DNA from: Bin87 sp963666415
GTDB taxonomy: Bacteria > Chloroflexota > Dehalococcoidia > Lucifugimonadales > UBA3495
Length of the DNA stretch: 64,000 nt
Reading direction: 5' to 3'
Assembly (NCBI GenBank): GCA_963666415.2
Contig: CAXXPD010000002.1
Span: 1,363,361-1,427,360 of the forward strand
Shown here: piece after piece, positions 10,859-20,630 of the stretch
Position numbering within the stretch: the stretch's first letter is position 1
How the letters are laid out: each line of letters opens with the position of its first letter
Notes under the pieces: model-generated
The model's input: the letters and a program-made list of their open reading frames with translations, nothing else
Told to the model about the DNA's origin: nothing
Databases searched by the model: none
Program-made: the position numbers and the translations under genes

Positions 10859-13800
10859 CTATCCGCCCGGCCCGCTGACGGTTATCTCCAGTCGGTTGGA
10901 CAGTGGCCTGCCGTCCCCGGTGCAGATCGCGCCTTGCGCGTCGCAGTCCTCGGTGATGGGCAGCACGATGGTGACGTCGCCGTAGGAGGTGGGTCTGATT
11001 TTTATCTGCCACTCGATGTTGCTGCCGCTGACCAGCCTCCGCGCCCCGTCCACCGTGCCTCCCTTCACTGTGCCTCGGGTCACCGTGAACGCATGGTCGC
11101 GCATCGTCTTGTAGCTGAAGCCTGATTTGGGCTCCTCGCTGAACTGCAATTCAAAGGTGAATTCCAATTGCCCATCATGGGAACTTGGTTCGTCATGGAT
11201 GCTGGCCGTCAGCAGCGGCTGGGCGGCAGCCGTGTTGTTGGTCACCGCCTGGCCGGTGAATGATTCCGCAGGGTTGTCCGACAGGTCCTTCAGGCGGGCC
11301 GCCGCCGCGTCCGAAGGCACGGTATAGCCCACTGTCACCGCATCGGTGGATGTCGCGGCGGAAGCCAGGGTCAAGGTCACCGTACTCCCCGAAATTGCTA
11401 CGGAGTCCACCCCGCGCCGATTGTCCCCCACGTTTACCGTGAAAGTCGTCACCGCAGGAAGCGGAGTCTCGGTCAAGCCCTCGCTGAAAGTAACGGTCAA
11501 CGTTGCACCGTCCACGGTTGCGGACGAGACGGTGGGAGCCGTGGTTTCCCTGGGAGTCCCGCTTGCATCATCGGAGGCAGAGCCGTCTCCCGCTGAATTG
11601 ACGGCAAACACCCGGAACGTGTATCCCATGCCGTCGGTGAGGCCGGTCACCGTATGACTGGTCCCGGTCACCGTGGTTTCGGACACCTCCGCTGGGGTGT
11701 CCCAACTATCGGAGGATTCTTTCCACTGCACCTCGTATCCGGTGACGGCCGAACCTCCATTGCTGTCCGGAGCATCCCAGGAAACGTCCAGCTTCCCCGT
11801 GTCGTTCACCGACACGCTGAGGATGCCCGGAGCGCCCGGCACGGCAGCGGCAACCGCGGCGGTCGCGGCGCTGGTCAGGGTCTCCTCATTCCCGGCGTCG
11901 TCCGTGAAGGTGACTCGCACCTTTATCATCTTGCCCGCGTCTCCCGCAACCAAGGTATAGGCGCTGGCAGTCGCATCCGCAATGTCCGAATCGGAGGTCC
12001 CGTCGTTGGCAATCCACTGGTAAGAATAAGCCGCATTGGTCAGCCCGTCGGGGTCAGTGATGCCGGTAGTCGAGGCCGCCAGCGTCTGCTCCACCTGCAC
12101 GGTACCGCTGATGGTCGGACTACCCGTGGCCGCAGTGTTCTCCTGCCGCTGCTGGGAGGTTTGCTGAGATGTGGGCCCAGAGACGGTGAACTCCAACGGG
12201 CTGGACAGCATCGTGCCGTCATCGGTGCAGATGGCCCCGTCCGCGTCGCAGTCCTCAGTGACCGGCAGCACGACGTTGACGTCCCCGCTGGAGGCCGGGC
12301 TGACGCTGATCTCCCAGCTGACCTTGCCCGGCGGGTCCAGCTGCCGGGCCCCGACCACCTCGCCTCCCGTCACCCTGAACGCATCGGCCCGCAGTGTCTC
12401 GTCGCTGAAGCCCGTCTTGGGCGCCTCGCTGAAGCGCAACTCGAAGGTGAAATCCTCCTGTCCGTCGTGCGACTCCGGCGCGCCGTGGATGGCGGCCGTC
12501 AGCACAGGCGGGGGCGTGTCGTTGCCAACCGCCCGTCCGCTGAAGGAGGCGGCAACCCTGCCTTGCGTGTCCCGGATGAAGTCCGGGCCGTTGGGTTTGG
12601 CGTAGTCCACCGTCACGGTGTCCCCGGCCTGCGCCGCCGAGGCCAGCGTCAGCGTCACCGACGCGCCCGCCACTGACACCGCGTTCACGGACCGGGACCC
12701 CCCGTTCACGGACACGGTGAACGCGGCCGGCGGCAAAGTCACGAAGGTGTCGAGTGTGTCGTTGTAAGTCAGGGTGAGCGTTGCGCCGTCCAGTGTTGCC
12801 GACCCGAGCCGCAGCCCTACCGCCACCGCCATCGCGTCGCTGGTCACCGACTCGGGGTTGCCGGCGTCGTCGGTGAAGGTGACCCTCACCTGGATGGCCT
12901 TGCCCTCGGCGGCGGCGGTCACGGTGTAGGTGGAGCTGATCGCTCCCTCGATGTCGGTGTCGTTTAAGGTCGCCAGATCCTGGCGGATCCACTGGTAGGC
13001 AAAGACCGCGTCCGCCAGCCCATCCTCGTCCTCGATGCCGGACGTGGTTGCCGTCAGCGTCTCGCCGGCCAGCGCCCTGCCCGTGATGCCGGGCCCGCCG
13101 GTGGCCGGGCTGTTCGCGGCCTGATTCTGTGAAGTGAGGAAGGCTTGGTCGGTATCGACACGGAGCACATTGGAAGGCGCACTGTCTCCCGCTTCGTTGA
13201 CTGCGATGACGCGCACATCATAGGCGCTACCCGGTGTCAACCACCTGATACTCCAACTCAGCACTTCCTTTCCGGGAAGCGGTACGTAAACATGCTCCGA
13301 AACGGCCGGCGTATCCCACATGCCGGCAGCCGCCTTCCACTGGACCTTGTAGCGGACGCCCGGCGGGGCGCCGTCGTTCCTCACCTGGGGGCGGACCCAA
13401 CGCACGAGCGCACTCCCGCGGTTGACTCCCAGTGCCTCCAGATAGAGAGGCGGACCCAGCACCTCCGACGTCCGGTCTGCCCGCGGATCCTCCACAATCC
13501 GCAGCTGGTACTCTTTGCCCGCTGCCCAGGCGACGTTCAGTTCGTAGAGGTCCAGGCCGTACCATCTCCACTTGTGGCCACAGCAGAATTTGGCTTCGTT
13601 GAACGGCAGCTTCGCCTCCAGCGTGGCGCCGTCTTGGTTGGTGCTGATGTACAGCGTCCAATCGAGATAGTCCTGGTTGGGCATCTCCCAATGGCCCATA
13701 GGGTCGGTCGCGCTCAGGTTGCCCAGCCCAATGCGCGCTGTTGAACGTTCCGGTATGTGGAACGGCGGCATGACGTACGTCCCACCCCCCGGATTCGGAC

Positions 13801-16800
13801 CAAGGCTGCTAGTGTAAACCTTGTACCTGATGCCCTTGTGGGTAAACTCAAGCATGTCCTGGTCGTCGTGGTCCACGTGGTACCAACGAAGCGGCTTTCT
13901 GCCGGCGGCGGCGGATGGGAACCTATCGGCATACTCCACCACGGTGGCACACAAAATGTCGCCGCTCTCGCAGCCTGCAGGGACGTCGTCGTCGGTGATC
14001 GTCAGCGTCACGTCGTCCGGGTCGGTTATCCCCACGCTGTTCACCGCCGTCCCGCTCACCGCCACCATCCGGTTCCCGGTGTAGGCGTCGTCGTTCACCG
14101 CCGTGATGGTCACCACCCCCGTGCTGTTCGTGTCCCCCGCCGGGATGGAAAGGGTCGTGTTCCCGGTCAGCGTCGTGGTGTCGGTCGGGTTCACCGACAC
14201 CGTGACCGTCGTGGCCGCGCTGGACGCCGACGGTACGCTCGCCGTAACCGTGCTCGCATTTCCCGTCCCGCTCTCGTTGATCGTCGCCGGCGTCAGCTCC
14301 AGGGTCACCTTCCCCGCCGGCGCGGCGTCGTCGTCGGTGATGTTGACCGTCGTCTGGGTCGTCGTTCCTGTCTGCACCGTGGCGGGCAGCGTCCCGAAGG
14401 TGAGCAGGACGCTCTCTCCGTCGTCGTCAACCGTGTCCTGCGTCGCGGTGAAGGTGAACGCCTTCGAGGTCTCGCCCGCGCTGAACATCACGTTCGCCGG
14501 CACGCCGGAGTAGTCGGTGGAAGACGTGGCGCCCTGGGGCGTATGGGTGACCGGTACCGTCACGGCGCTCCCCAGCGCCGAGGTGAGCTTCACCTCCACG
14601 CTCACCATGCCGCCTTCGGCGACCGTGTACGCGCTCTGGCCGAAGGAGACCTCCGGGGGGTCGTCGTCGGTGATGGCGAGCGTTGTCTCGTCCGGCGTTC
14701 CCGCGCTCACCCCGCCCGACAGGTCCGACCCGAACCCGAGCAGGACGCTCTCACCCTCGTCGTCAACCGTGTCCTGCACCGCGGTGAAGGTGAACGTCAT
14801 CTCGGTGGGCCCACCTGCGTTGAACGTCACGCTGTCCGGCACGCCGGAGTAGTCGACGGAGGATGCGCCGTCCATCCCCATCGTTACGATGGGGATGGTG
14901 ACGGTGCGCTCCGGGTCCGCGCTCACCGTGACCGTGACGGACTGCGTCCCGCCCTCGGCCACCGTGTGAGATTCCTGCCCGAACGACGCCGTCACTTCCG
15001 GATGAGTCAATACCGACATTCGCAGCGCCATCTTGCCGTCGGGTTCCAGCTCGAGCGTTTCTGTGAAGGTTTCCCACTCCTCTGTCGACATCGGGTCTAG
15101 TGGGGTGGACAGAGGCGAGAAATCCAGAGTCCAGCCGGACTCGCTGCCCGGGTCGAGTTCCGCCGCCGGCCCATCCAGGATAACCATCTCGCCCCATTCG
15201 GAGATCCCCGCGACGCCCAAGGTCGGGTTCTCGGTTCCCTCCATTAGCGGCGAAGACGTCAGCACCGCCCAGTATTTGGTGTCCGGCGCCAGCGGGAAAC
15301 CGGAATGGACCAGATCCTCAAAAGTTCTGGTGACGCCGTCCAGGCTATCGGAGGGAACGGCGATGTGGGGGAACAACGGCTCCGCAGCGGGTTCGCCGGC
15401 GGCGTCGGCGTAGAGCGCCCAACTGAGGGCGGTCAGCGCGGCCGTGAGGGCGAGGATGTAAATTCCGAATCGCAGCCCGCTCAGCGAGTACCCGGAGGGG
15501 TTCCCTCCGGTCGTGAACGCCTGCGCGATGTTCACTGTGTCAGGTCCCTGCACAACGTACCCAACGCTGGAAATCTGGCCCGCATTGGACATGATCGGCT
15601 GCGAGAAGACCGCCTGACCGCTGACGCCCGATACCATTTTGCCCGGGCCGAACGCGTTCTCATAGGTCGCCAGCGCCTTGAGCCACTTGCCCAGGTCCGC
15701 CGCCTCAGACACGTAGACGCGCGACGTGCCGCCCTGCTCCGCGGGGATGTCGGTGAACGTCCCGTCACTGGTCTCGCCCCGCTGCCACTGCCACGTCGCG
15801 TTCTTGAGCCTTAAGCTTTCATCGTGAATCTCGGCGGCGACCCCCACGCCGACCTGCGGCAGGCCAATACGGACCTCCCGCATAAGTTCAAAGGGGGGGC
15901 CAGTATATTGATCGGTCGGGCCGTTGAGCGCCATCCGGAACGACCGACCCAGGGAGTCGTTAGACCACGAAGTGCCGCTGTAGGCTTTCATCGTGTCACC
16001 AATAGACCACTGGGGTTGGGGAATTTCGTCGTTATCATCGCTTGCAGTCGTGCTGACGCTCAGACTGCCGGTTCCTGAGCCGACGTCGAGAACGACCCAG
16101 TACGTGATACCCCCAGCAAGAGATATCGCAGTGCTCGTGGTGAACTCGGCCCGCTCGGGCGCGCCGAGAACGCGGGAAACGTCTGCCGGCGCCGTCAGCG
16201 TGCCGTTCGTCACCGCGCTCGCCGCCGGCGACCCGCTGCTGTCCGCGTGGATCGCGACGCGCGGCGAGACGCCTGCTTCTGCCGCCACGCCCAGCAACAC
16301 CGAGGTCAGCTGGTGAGTGTCGGGGACGAGGGCCGTGGTGAACGACGTGGCGTACCGGGTCGTGGACGTGCTGGTCTCGGCCGCCGCAGCCCTGAGCTGT
16401 TCGTTGCGGTTGGTAGCATACGGACCCGGCGGTCTGGTCGCCTCGCTGCCTCTCAGCCCGATCTTCATCCTCGCATCGACAGAGCCGCTGTACTCGTCCC
16501 ATTCGAATCCGCTATCCGAATCGGGGACAAAGACGTTGTTCCCCACGGAAAAGCCCGCCATGCCGCCGGCGTCGACGGCGTCCTCGGATGACGTGGTGGC
16601 CACACTCAGACCGTCATCAGCGCCCCCGGTCCTGGTCACCACGATCCAATAGGTCGTACCGGGTAAGAGCAGCACATCGTTCGCGCTGAACCGCTCCAGT
16701 GTCGAGGCGTCGTTGTCGATGCTGGCCGCTCCCGAAAGCGTCGTCAATATGCCCCTCGGGAAGAAGTGATAACCAATGCGGTTCGGAAATACCCCCCGAT

Positions 16801-17188
16801 GGGTCCCCCACAGCGCCACCTCGGCGGTGACCCCGCTGGCGGCTTTGAGGCCGACCTCCACCGACGACAGGAAGTAGCCGTCGGGATGGTCGCCGGTGGT
16901 GAACGACTGCGCATAGGACACCCGGCCAGTGGCCGTCGCCAGGTCGGAGCCCGCCGTCTGCCCGGTATTCGACACAAGTACCGGGTCCATGTCCTGGGCG
17001 TGGCCGACGGACGACAGGACGAGCGCGCCAAGCGCGGCAAGCGCGATGATGATGATGATGATGATGATGAGGGGGAGCCCTCTGGCCAAGAGTGCATGCT
17101 CACGGCCGGCCGGGGCAGTTCTCGGCGCTGACCAGGGGAATCGCTTTCGAGAGGCGTGTGGCCCGCCCCTGGGAGATGGGATTTTCAA
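10859..17188 (-). CDS. Giant secreted Calx-beta/Fn3/SwmB repeat protein (about 2109 aa)
   Basis: I chose TTG at 17188: AAGGAGA lies 7 nt upstream, and the previous gene's TGA (17192-17190) ends one base before it, implying coupled translation. An ATG at 17242 is possible but overlaps that gene. A basic leader precedes a striking Ile8 run and ALAALGALVLSSVGHAQ, a signal peptide. Downstream are several FTTG-containing modules (SYAQSFTTGDHPDGYFLSSV), three Calx-beta-like domains (VAEGGTQSVTVTV, TITDDD, about 725-1050), an Fn3 domain, Ig-like modules, SwmB repeats and two SHDG domains ending in EITVSGPGG. The frame is intact for more than 6 kb. Calx-beta domains usually bind calcium. I infer an exported adhesin or matrix protein. 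Confidence 0.85.
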   Translation of the reverse strand: MKIPSPRGGPHASRKRFPWSAPRTAPAGREHALLARGLPLIIIIIIIIALAALGALVLSSVGHAQDMDPVLVSNTGQTAGSDLATATGRVSYAQSFTTGDHPDGYFLSSVEVGLKAASGVTAEVALWGTHRGVFPNRIGYHFFPRGILTTLSGAASIDNDASTLERFSANDVLLLPGTTYWIVVTRTGGADDGLSVATTSSEDAVDAGGMAGFSVGNNVFVPDSDSGFEWDEYSGSVDARMKIGLRGSEATRPPGPYATNRNEQLRAAAAETSTSTTRYATSFTTALVPDTHQLTSVLLGVAAEAGVSPRVAIHADSSGSPAASAVTNGTLTAPADVSRVLGAPERAEFTTSTAISLAGGITYWVVLDVGSGTGSLSVSTTASDDNDEIPQPQWSIGDTMKAYSGTSWSNDSLGRSFRMALNGPTDQYTGPPFELMREVRIGLPQVGVGVAAEIHDESLRLKNATWQWQRGETSDGTFTDIPAEQGGTSRVYVSEAADLGKWLKALATYENAFGPGKMVSGVSGQAVFSQPIMSNAGQISSVGYVVQGPDTVNIAQAFTTGGNPSGYSLSGLRFGIYILALTAALTALSWALYADAAGEPAAEPLFPHIAVPSDSLDGVTRTFEDLVHSGFPLAPDTKYWAVLTSSPLMEGTENPTLGVAGISEWGEMVILDGPAAELDPGSESGWTLDFSPLSTPLDPMSTEEWETFTETLELEPDGKMALRMSVLTHPEVTASFGQESHTVAEGGTQSVTVTVSADPERTVTIPIVTMGMDGASSVDYSGVPDSVTFNAGGPTEMTFTFTAVQDTVDDEGESVLLGFGSDLSGGVSAGTPDETTLAITDDDPPEVSFGQSAYTVAEGGMVSVEVKLTSALGSAVTVPVTHTPQGATSSTDYSGVPANVMFSAGETSKAFTFTATQDTVDDDGESVLLTFGTLPATVQTGTTTQTTVNITDDDAAPAGKVTLELTPATINESGTGNASTVTASVPSASSAATTVTVSVNPTDTTTLTGNTTLSIPAGDTNSTGVVTITAVNDDAYTGNRMVAVSGTAVNSVGITDPDDVTLTITDDDVPAGCESGDILCATVVEYADRFPSAAAGRKPLRWYHVDHDDQDMLEFTHKGIRYKVYTSSLGPNPGGGTYVMPPFHIPERSTARIGLGNLSATDPMGHWEMPNQDYLDWTLYISTNQDGATLEAKLPFNEAKFCCGHKWRWYGLDLYELNVAWAAGKEYQLRIVEDPRADRTSEVLGPPLYLEALGVNRGSALVRWVRPQVRNDGAPPGVRYKVQWKAAAGMWDTPAVSEHVYVPLPGKEVLSWSIRWLTPGSAYDVRVIAVNEAGDSAPSNVLRVDTDQAFLTSQNQAANSPATGGPGITGRALAGETLTATTSGIEDEDGLADAVFAYQWIRQDLATLNDTDIEGAISSTYTVTAAAEGKAIQVRVTFTDDAGNPESVTSDAMAVAVGLRLGSATLDGATLTLTYNDTLDTFVTLPPAAFTVSVNGGSRSVNAVSVAGASVTLTLASAAQAGDTVTVDYAKPNGPDFIRDTQGRVAASFSGRAVGNDTPPPVLTAAIHGAPESHDGQEDFTFELRFSEAPKTGFSDETLRADAFRVTGGEVVGARQLDPPGKVSWEISVSPASSGDVNVVLPVTEDCDADGAICTDDGTMLSSPLEFTVSGPTSQQTSQQRQENTAATGSPTISGTVQVEQTLAASTTGITDPDGLTNAAYSYQWIANDGTSDSDIADATASAYTLVAGDAGKMIKVRVTFTDDAGNEETLTSAATAAVAAAVPGAPGILSVSVNDTGKLDVSWDAPDSNGGSAVTGYEVQWKESSDSWDTPAEVSETTVTGTSHTVTGLTDGMGYTFRVFAVNSAGDGSASDDASGTPRETTAPTVSSATVDGATLTVTFSEGLTETPLPAVTTFTVNVGDNRRGVDSVAISGSTVTLTLASAATSTDAVTVGYTVPSDAAAARLKDLSDNPAESFTGQAVTNNTAAAQPLLTASIHDEPSSHDGQLEFTFELQFSEEPKSGFSYKTMRDHAFTVTRGTVKGGTVDGARRLVSGSNIEWQIKIRPTSYGDVTIVLPITEDCDAQGAICTGDGRPLSNRLEITVSGPGG
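11090..12182 (-). repeat. 1.1-kb direct repeat, copy 2
   Basis: This is the partner of 6490-7583, described there. Here the frame is uninterrupted at the site where copy 1 has an extra base. Confidence 0.85.
17045..17070 (-). repeat. Trinucleotide microsatellite in a signal peptide
   Basis: The plus strand reads gat eight times and then ga. On the coding strand this is a run of ATC codons giving Ile8 in the hydrophobic core of the signal peptide of the giant protein. Slippage would change the Ile number without shifting the frame. Confidence 0.9.
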
Positions 17189-17189
17189 C

Positions 17190-17917
17190 TCAGGCTCTCC
17201 TTGGCATTTGTAGTGGGGTCTGCACGCCGGCGACGATTCCATAACACAGGTCCTGCCCTTCCGGCTCGGAGACGACGACCGTCGGGGTTGCGACCCGCGG
17301 CATCAGGGCGAAGAGGTAGCGGGACCGGGCGGCGGGCCGTCCGTCGCGCAGGGCCTGGAGCCGGGAGGCGTAGGCCGTGTCCGGGGAGACCTGCCGGTCA
17401 ACCCAGCCGGTGACGCCCGGTCCGGTGATGCTGACCAGCGTTGCCTCATCCTCCCACTGCACACGGCGCAGGATGCGGTAGCCGGTGACGCTGTCGTCCT
17501 CCGGCGCGTCCCAGCCAATGGTCACGCGGCCGTGGTCCGCGAAGATACGCAGCCCCGGCGGGTCAACCGCGGTCACGACCTTCACACCTTCATATCCGCT
17601 GCTGGTTCCCCGGTCGCTCACCGACCGGATGCGGTATCGGTAGGGCGCGCTGGGCAGCACGCCGGTGTCGACGTAGGTTTCGATTACGTCGGGGTTGTTC
17701 CTCGGATACTGGTCGGCCGCCGGCAGGAACGTCACCAGCGTGTTCCAACCCGAGCGGTGGCCCTCATAGCGCTCGATGCGGTAGCCGGTCACCTGGGAAT
17801 CGCTGACGTTGACCTGGCAGGTCAACGTCACACGCTCATTCGTGACCGAGGCCTGTACGTTGACGGGGGGATGGGGCGCGACACCCTCCTGTGCTTGGGC
17901 CACTGACACGATGCCCA
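17190..17917 (-). pseudogene. Fn3 protein, 5' end cut off by IS66 insertion
   Basis: The frame encodes LGIVSVAQAQEGVAPHPP, the end of a signal peptide, then two fibronectin III-like domains (PPVNVQASVTNERVTLTCQV with GYRIERYEG, and PPGLRIFADHGRVTIGWDAP with GYRILRRVQW), and stops at 17190. The IS66 element begins at 17918 inside the signal-peptide codons. Removing the element and one 8-bp duplication joins this frame to 19358-19424 and restores MFPRVQPQLTRILTILSIMA followed by LCLGIVSVAQAQ, a normal signal peptide. A weak internal start might still give a cytoplasmic product. The gene lies one base upstream of the giant repeat-protein gene, so the insertion probably also affects that gene's transcription. 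Confidence 0.8.
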
Positions 17918-19349
17918 GTAACAGTTCAGACTTGGTGAGGTGAATTGGCCGAAGGCGGGTTGCCGAACGCTGGCACGGGTGGCGGTGGTTATGTCATATA
18001 CAGGGCATGGATACTGAAGTGGACCTGACCACCGCCACCCGCGCTGTCCTCATTGCCATCATCGCCGAGTTACAGGCGGTGATTGAGCGGTTGCAGCGGC
18101 GGATTGCCGAACTGGAAGGCCAGGCGAAACCGGGCGGCCCGCTCCGAATGCCTGGCCTCAAGACGAAATCGGGCCGGAAGCCCCCAGCGCAGCAGGGGCC
18201 CCGCAAGCAGCGACGCCACGGCTTCGCCCGCCCGCGCATGACACCGACCCACCGGGTGGAGCACGTGATGGAGAACTGTCCCGATTGCGGCGCCCACCGG
18301 TCCGGCGGCTGGATCCAGCGCACTCGGGAGGTCATCGAGCTGCCGGTGGTTCCCGCGCAAGTCACCGAGCACGTCTACCTTGCTCGGACTTGCCCGGCCT
18401 GCCGACGGCGCTGCACACCTCCGGCGGAACTGGGCGGCGTGGTCTTGGGTCAGCAGCGCCTCGGCGTCAACCTGCTCAGCCTGATCGCCACGCTGCGGGA
18501 AGAGGGGCGGCTGCCCATCCGCAGCGTCCAGTGGTATCTGGACACCGTGCATCAGTTGCGCCTCAGCGTGGGGGCCATCGTGAGCGCCATCCATCGCACG
18601 GCGCAGCGGGCCCAACCGGCAGTGGCCGCGATCCTGGACCGCATCCGCGCCAGCCCAGTGGTCCACGCCGACGAAACCGGCTGGCGTCAGAGCGGGGCCA
18701 ACGGCTACGTGTGGACTTTCAGCACCCCCACCGAACGCTACTTCCTGCAGCGGGGTCGGGGCAAAACAGTCGTGGACGAGGCGCTGAGCGATGCTTTCTC
18801 CGGAGTATTGGTCAGCGATTTCTACGCCGCCTACCACCATTATGACGGCCCCAAGCAGCGGTGCTGGGCCCACCTGCTGCGGGACATCCACGACCTGCGC
18901 ACCCTCTACCCCGATGCTGCGCCACTGGCCAGGTGGGCCGACGCCGTCCACGGGATTTACGACCGGGCCAAAGCCTGCACTCATCCCCAGGCCAAGCGGC
19001 GGCGCACCGCCCAACTGGCCCTGGAACGACAACTGCTGGCCCTCGGCCAGCCCTTCCGGCACGACCCGTCGGCAACCCAGGCCAAGCTGTGCCGACGCAT
19101 CGAGCGCCACATCAAGGAACTCTTCGTCTTCGTGGCCGAACCGGACGTGCCTTCAGACAACAACGCTGCCGAACGCAGCCTGCGCCATCTGGTCATCAGC
19201 CGCAAGATCAGCGGCGGCACCCGCTCGGAGCAGGGCACCGAGAGCAAGATGACGCTGGCATCCATCTTCGGCACCTGGCGCGCCCAAGGTCTAAATCCTC
19301 TCGCCGCCTGCCGTCAGCTGCTCGTTTCCCCTCTACTCTGAACTGTTAC
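17918..19349 (+). mobile_element. IS66-family element, copy 1, with 8-bp target duplication
   Basis: The ends are inverted repeats: gtaacagttcaga at 17918-17930 and tctgaactgttac at 19337-19349. The target duplication gatgccca is present at 17910-17917 and again at 19350-19357. Eight base pairs is the usual IS66 duplication size. The intact duplication and intact transposase suggest a fairly recent insertion. Confidence 0.93.
18007..19341 (+). CDS. IS66-family transposase (TnpC type)
   Basis: This 444-residue protein starts MDTEVDLTTATRAVLIAII. Residues about 17-40 form a short coiled coil (LQAVIERLQRRIAELEGQ), as is usual for IS66 transposases. A zinc-binding part follows (CPDCGAH, CPACRRRC), then the DDE core: HADETGWRQSG with the first Asp, VLVSDFYAAYHHY with the second, and DNNAAERSLRHLVISRKISG with the Glu. 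It is the only gene in the element; no TnpA/TnpB partners are present. A second copy at 24662-26014 is nearly identical but has an extra LEQQ-containing stretch in the coiled coil. Confidence 0.95.
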   Translation: MDTEVDLTTATRAVLIAIIAELQAVIERLQRRIAELEGQAKPGGPLRMPGLKTKSGRKPPAQQGPRKQRRHGFARPRMTPTHRVEHVMENCPDCGAHRSGGWIQRTREVIELPVVPAQVTEHVYLARTCPACRRRCTPPAELGGVVLGQQRLGVNLLSLIATLREEGRLPIRSVQWYLDTVHQLRLSVGAIVSAIHRTAQRAQPAVAAILDRIRASPVVHADETGWRQSGANGYVWTFSTPTERYFLQRGRGKTVVDEALSDAFSGVLVSDFYAAYHHYDGPKQRCWAHLLRDIHDLRTLYPDAAPLARWADAVHGIYDRAKACTHPQAKRRRTAQLALERQLLALGQPFRHDPSATQAKLCRRIERHIKELFVFVAEPDVPSDNNAAERSLRHLVISRKISGGTRSEQGTESKMTLASIFGTWRAQGLNPLAACRQLLVSPLL

Positions 19350-19357
19350 GATGCCCA

Positions 19358-19424
19358 GGCAAAGGGCCATGATTGACAGTATGGTTAGTATTCTAGTCAA
19401 TTGGGGTTGTACTCTTGGAAACAT
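19358..19424 (-). pseudogene. Displaced 5' end of the Fn3 gene (signal peptide start)
   Basis: Read on the minus strand from ATG 19424, this stretch encodes MFPRVQPQLTRILTILSIMA followed by the start of LCLG. After removal of the IS66 element and one duplication it is in frame with 17190-17917. I see no strong Shine-Dalgarno before 19424. Confidence 0.75.
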
Positions 19425-19800
19425 TAATATCGTGGCAGCCGCCTCTTACCCGCGGTCCGGATTGCCTTTTCCGTATGTGTCGGCTTTGCGCGGGGTTCGC
19501 CGGTTGCTGCAACTGTTTTCAACCGACATTCCGACACGTTCGTTAACGGTACGGCTCGTCGATTGCCATAAGGCAGCGGCACGCCGCCGTGGACGCGCAA
19601 CGCCTAAAGTCTACTGCGGTCTGCGTATCCATTACTGTGTCAGATAAGCTACTTATGCGTGTAGTTATTGTGTATTCGGCGCCATCCCGCTAGAATCGGG
19701 CGAACAAGGGACGATCCGGCCCGCAACGCGACCCCGCGTCAGTCCGGCTCCGCCCCCTGAGAATAGGAGAAGGCCCCCAGTCTGGATAGTGGGTGGAAGC
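19425..19800. other. Intergenic region, likely promoter area for the leftward repeat-protein genes
   Basis: There is no gene here. The region lies between the original start of the Fn3 gene (minus) and the GAF fragment (plus), so it should hold divergent promoters. I could not fix a convincing -10/-35 pair. Confidence 0.35.
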
Positions 19801-20095
19801 ATGCAGAAGAACGATGATCTCGAGCGGGAGAATCAGGCCCTGCGGAACCGCCTCTCCCGGCTGAGCCAGGCCAGCCTGCACATCAACGAGAGCCTGGACC
19901 TGGACGCGGTGCTCCAGGGAGTCCTGGACAGCGCCCGATCCCTTACGGACGCCAGCTATGCCCTGAGCGCCACTTTGGACGGCTCGGGCCGCGTCGAGGA
20001 CTTCCGGGTCTCCGGCCTGAGTGCCGATGAGGCCGATGAAAAGATGTCCTTCCACATCACTGCACCCATGCGGTTCGATGCTCGGTGCTCGGTAC
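19801..20095 (+). pseudogene. Truncated GAF-domain signalling protein
   Basis: The frame begins MQKNDDLERENQALRNRLSR, a short coiled coil, then SLDLDAVLQGVLDSARSLTD and ASYALSATLDGSGRVEDFRV, which is the start of a GAF domain as found before LuxR or histidine-kinase outputs. Similarity ends near ITAPMRFDARC at about 20090. The frame then runs into unrelated residues and stops at 20112. No output domain follows, so this is a 5' fragment. GTG 19789 is an alternative start. Confidence 0.6.
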
Positions 20096-20112
20096 GTGGG
20101 GCATCCTGGTGA

Positions 20113-20630
20113 AGCGCGCTGTGAAGTACGCTGCCACGGGTTGGAGGTCGGCCATGCTCAGGATTCATGTGAGCCCCGTGGGGGGTCGGGCCCTGCGAGC
20201 TATTCGGGCCGACCCTGACGTCATCTTGCACGCCGCGAAGGTGTCAATCTGGGCGCGCTGGTTCATCTGGCTCGTCGGAGTGGTCGAACTCGCCTATCGA
20301 CCGGGGCTTCTGGTACGCCGACGATAAGTCGTACCTGCTCCTGAGCGTGCCGCTGGTGGCGGTCAACGGCTTGCTGCACCACCGGCTCCGGAGAAATGGG
20401 ACCGTGACCTGGCGCTGGCTGCTGTTCCTCAGCGCCATGGACGTCGCACTGATCACCGCCGCCGTCATCATCGGGGGCGAGTTCCACCTGTTCAGCTATG
20501 TGGCCTACTATCCCGCCCTAGCGTTTTTCGCCGTCGTGTTCACGTCGCTACCGCTCAGCCTCGGGTGGACGACGGTGGTCGCCATCGTCTACGCCGGCGT
20601 CAGCCTGACGGTGGGCTCCGGCCTCGAGGG
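20113..20630 (+). pseudogene. Sensor histidine-kinase membrane domain fragment
   Basis: The sequence encodes KVSIWARWFIWLVGVVELAY, then after a one-base insertion in the gggg at about 20304-20307 continues FWYADDKSYLLLSVPLVAVN, LLFLSAMDVALITAAVIIGG, YYPALAFFAVVFTSLPLSLG and WTTVVAIVYAGVSLTVGSGL. These are about five hydrophobic segments like the multi-pass N-terminus of some sensor kinases. Neither kinase core nor GAF follows. At about 20625 the sequence changes abruptly to a nurA-like gene. This is a fragment, and the frameshift alone would inactivate it. Confidence 0.6.

Noticed and set aside
18070..19110. Long minus-strand frame (346 aa) inside the IS66 transposase gene
   Set aside because: It is the antisense shadow of a high-GC gene; the plus strand has all IS66 motifs. 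The same holds for 24815-26032 opposite copy 2.
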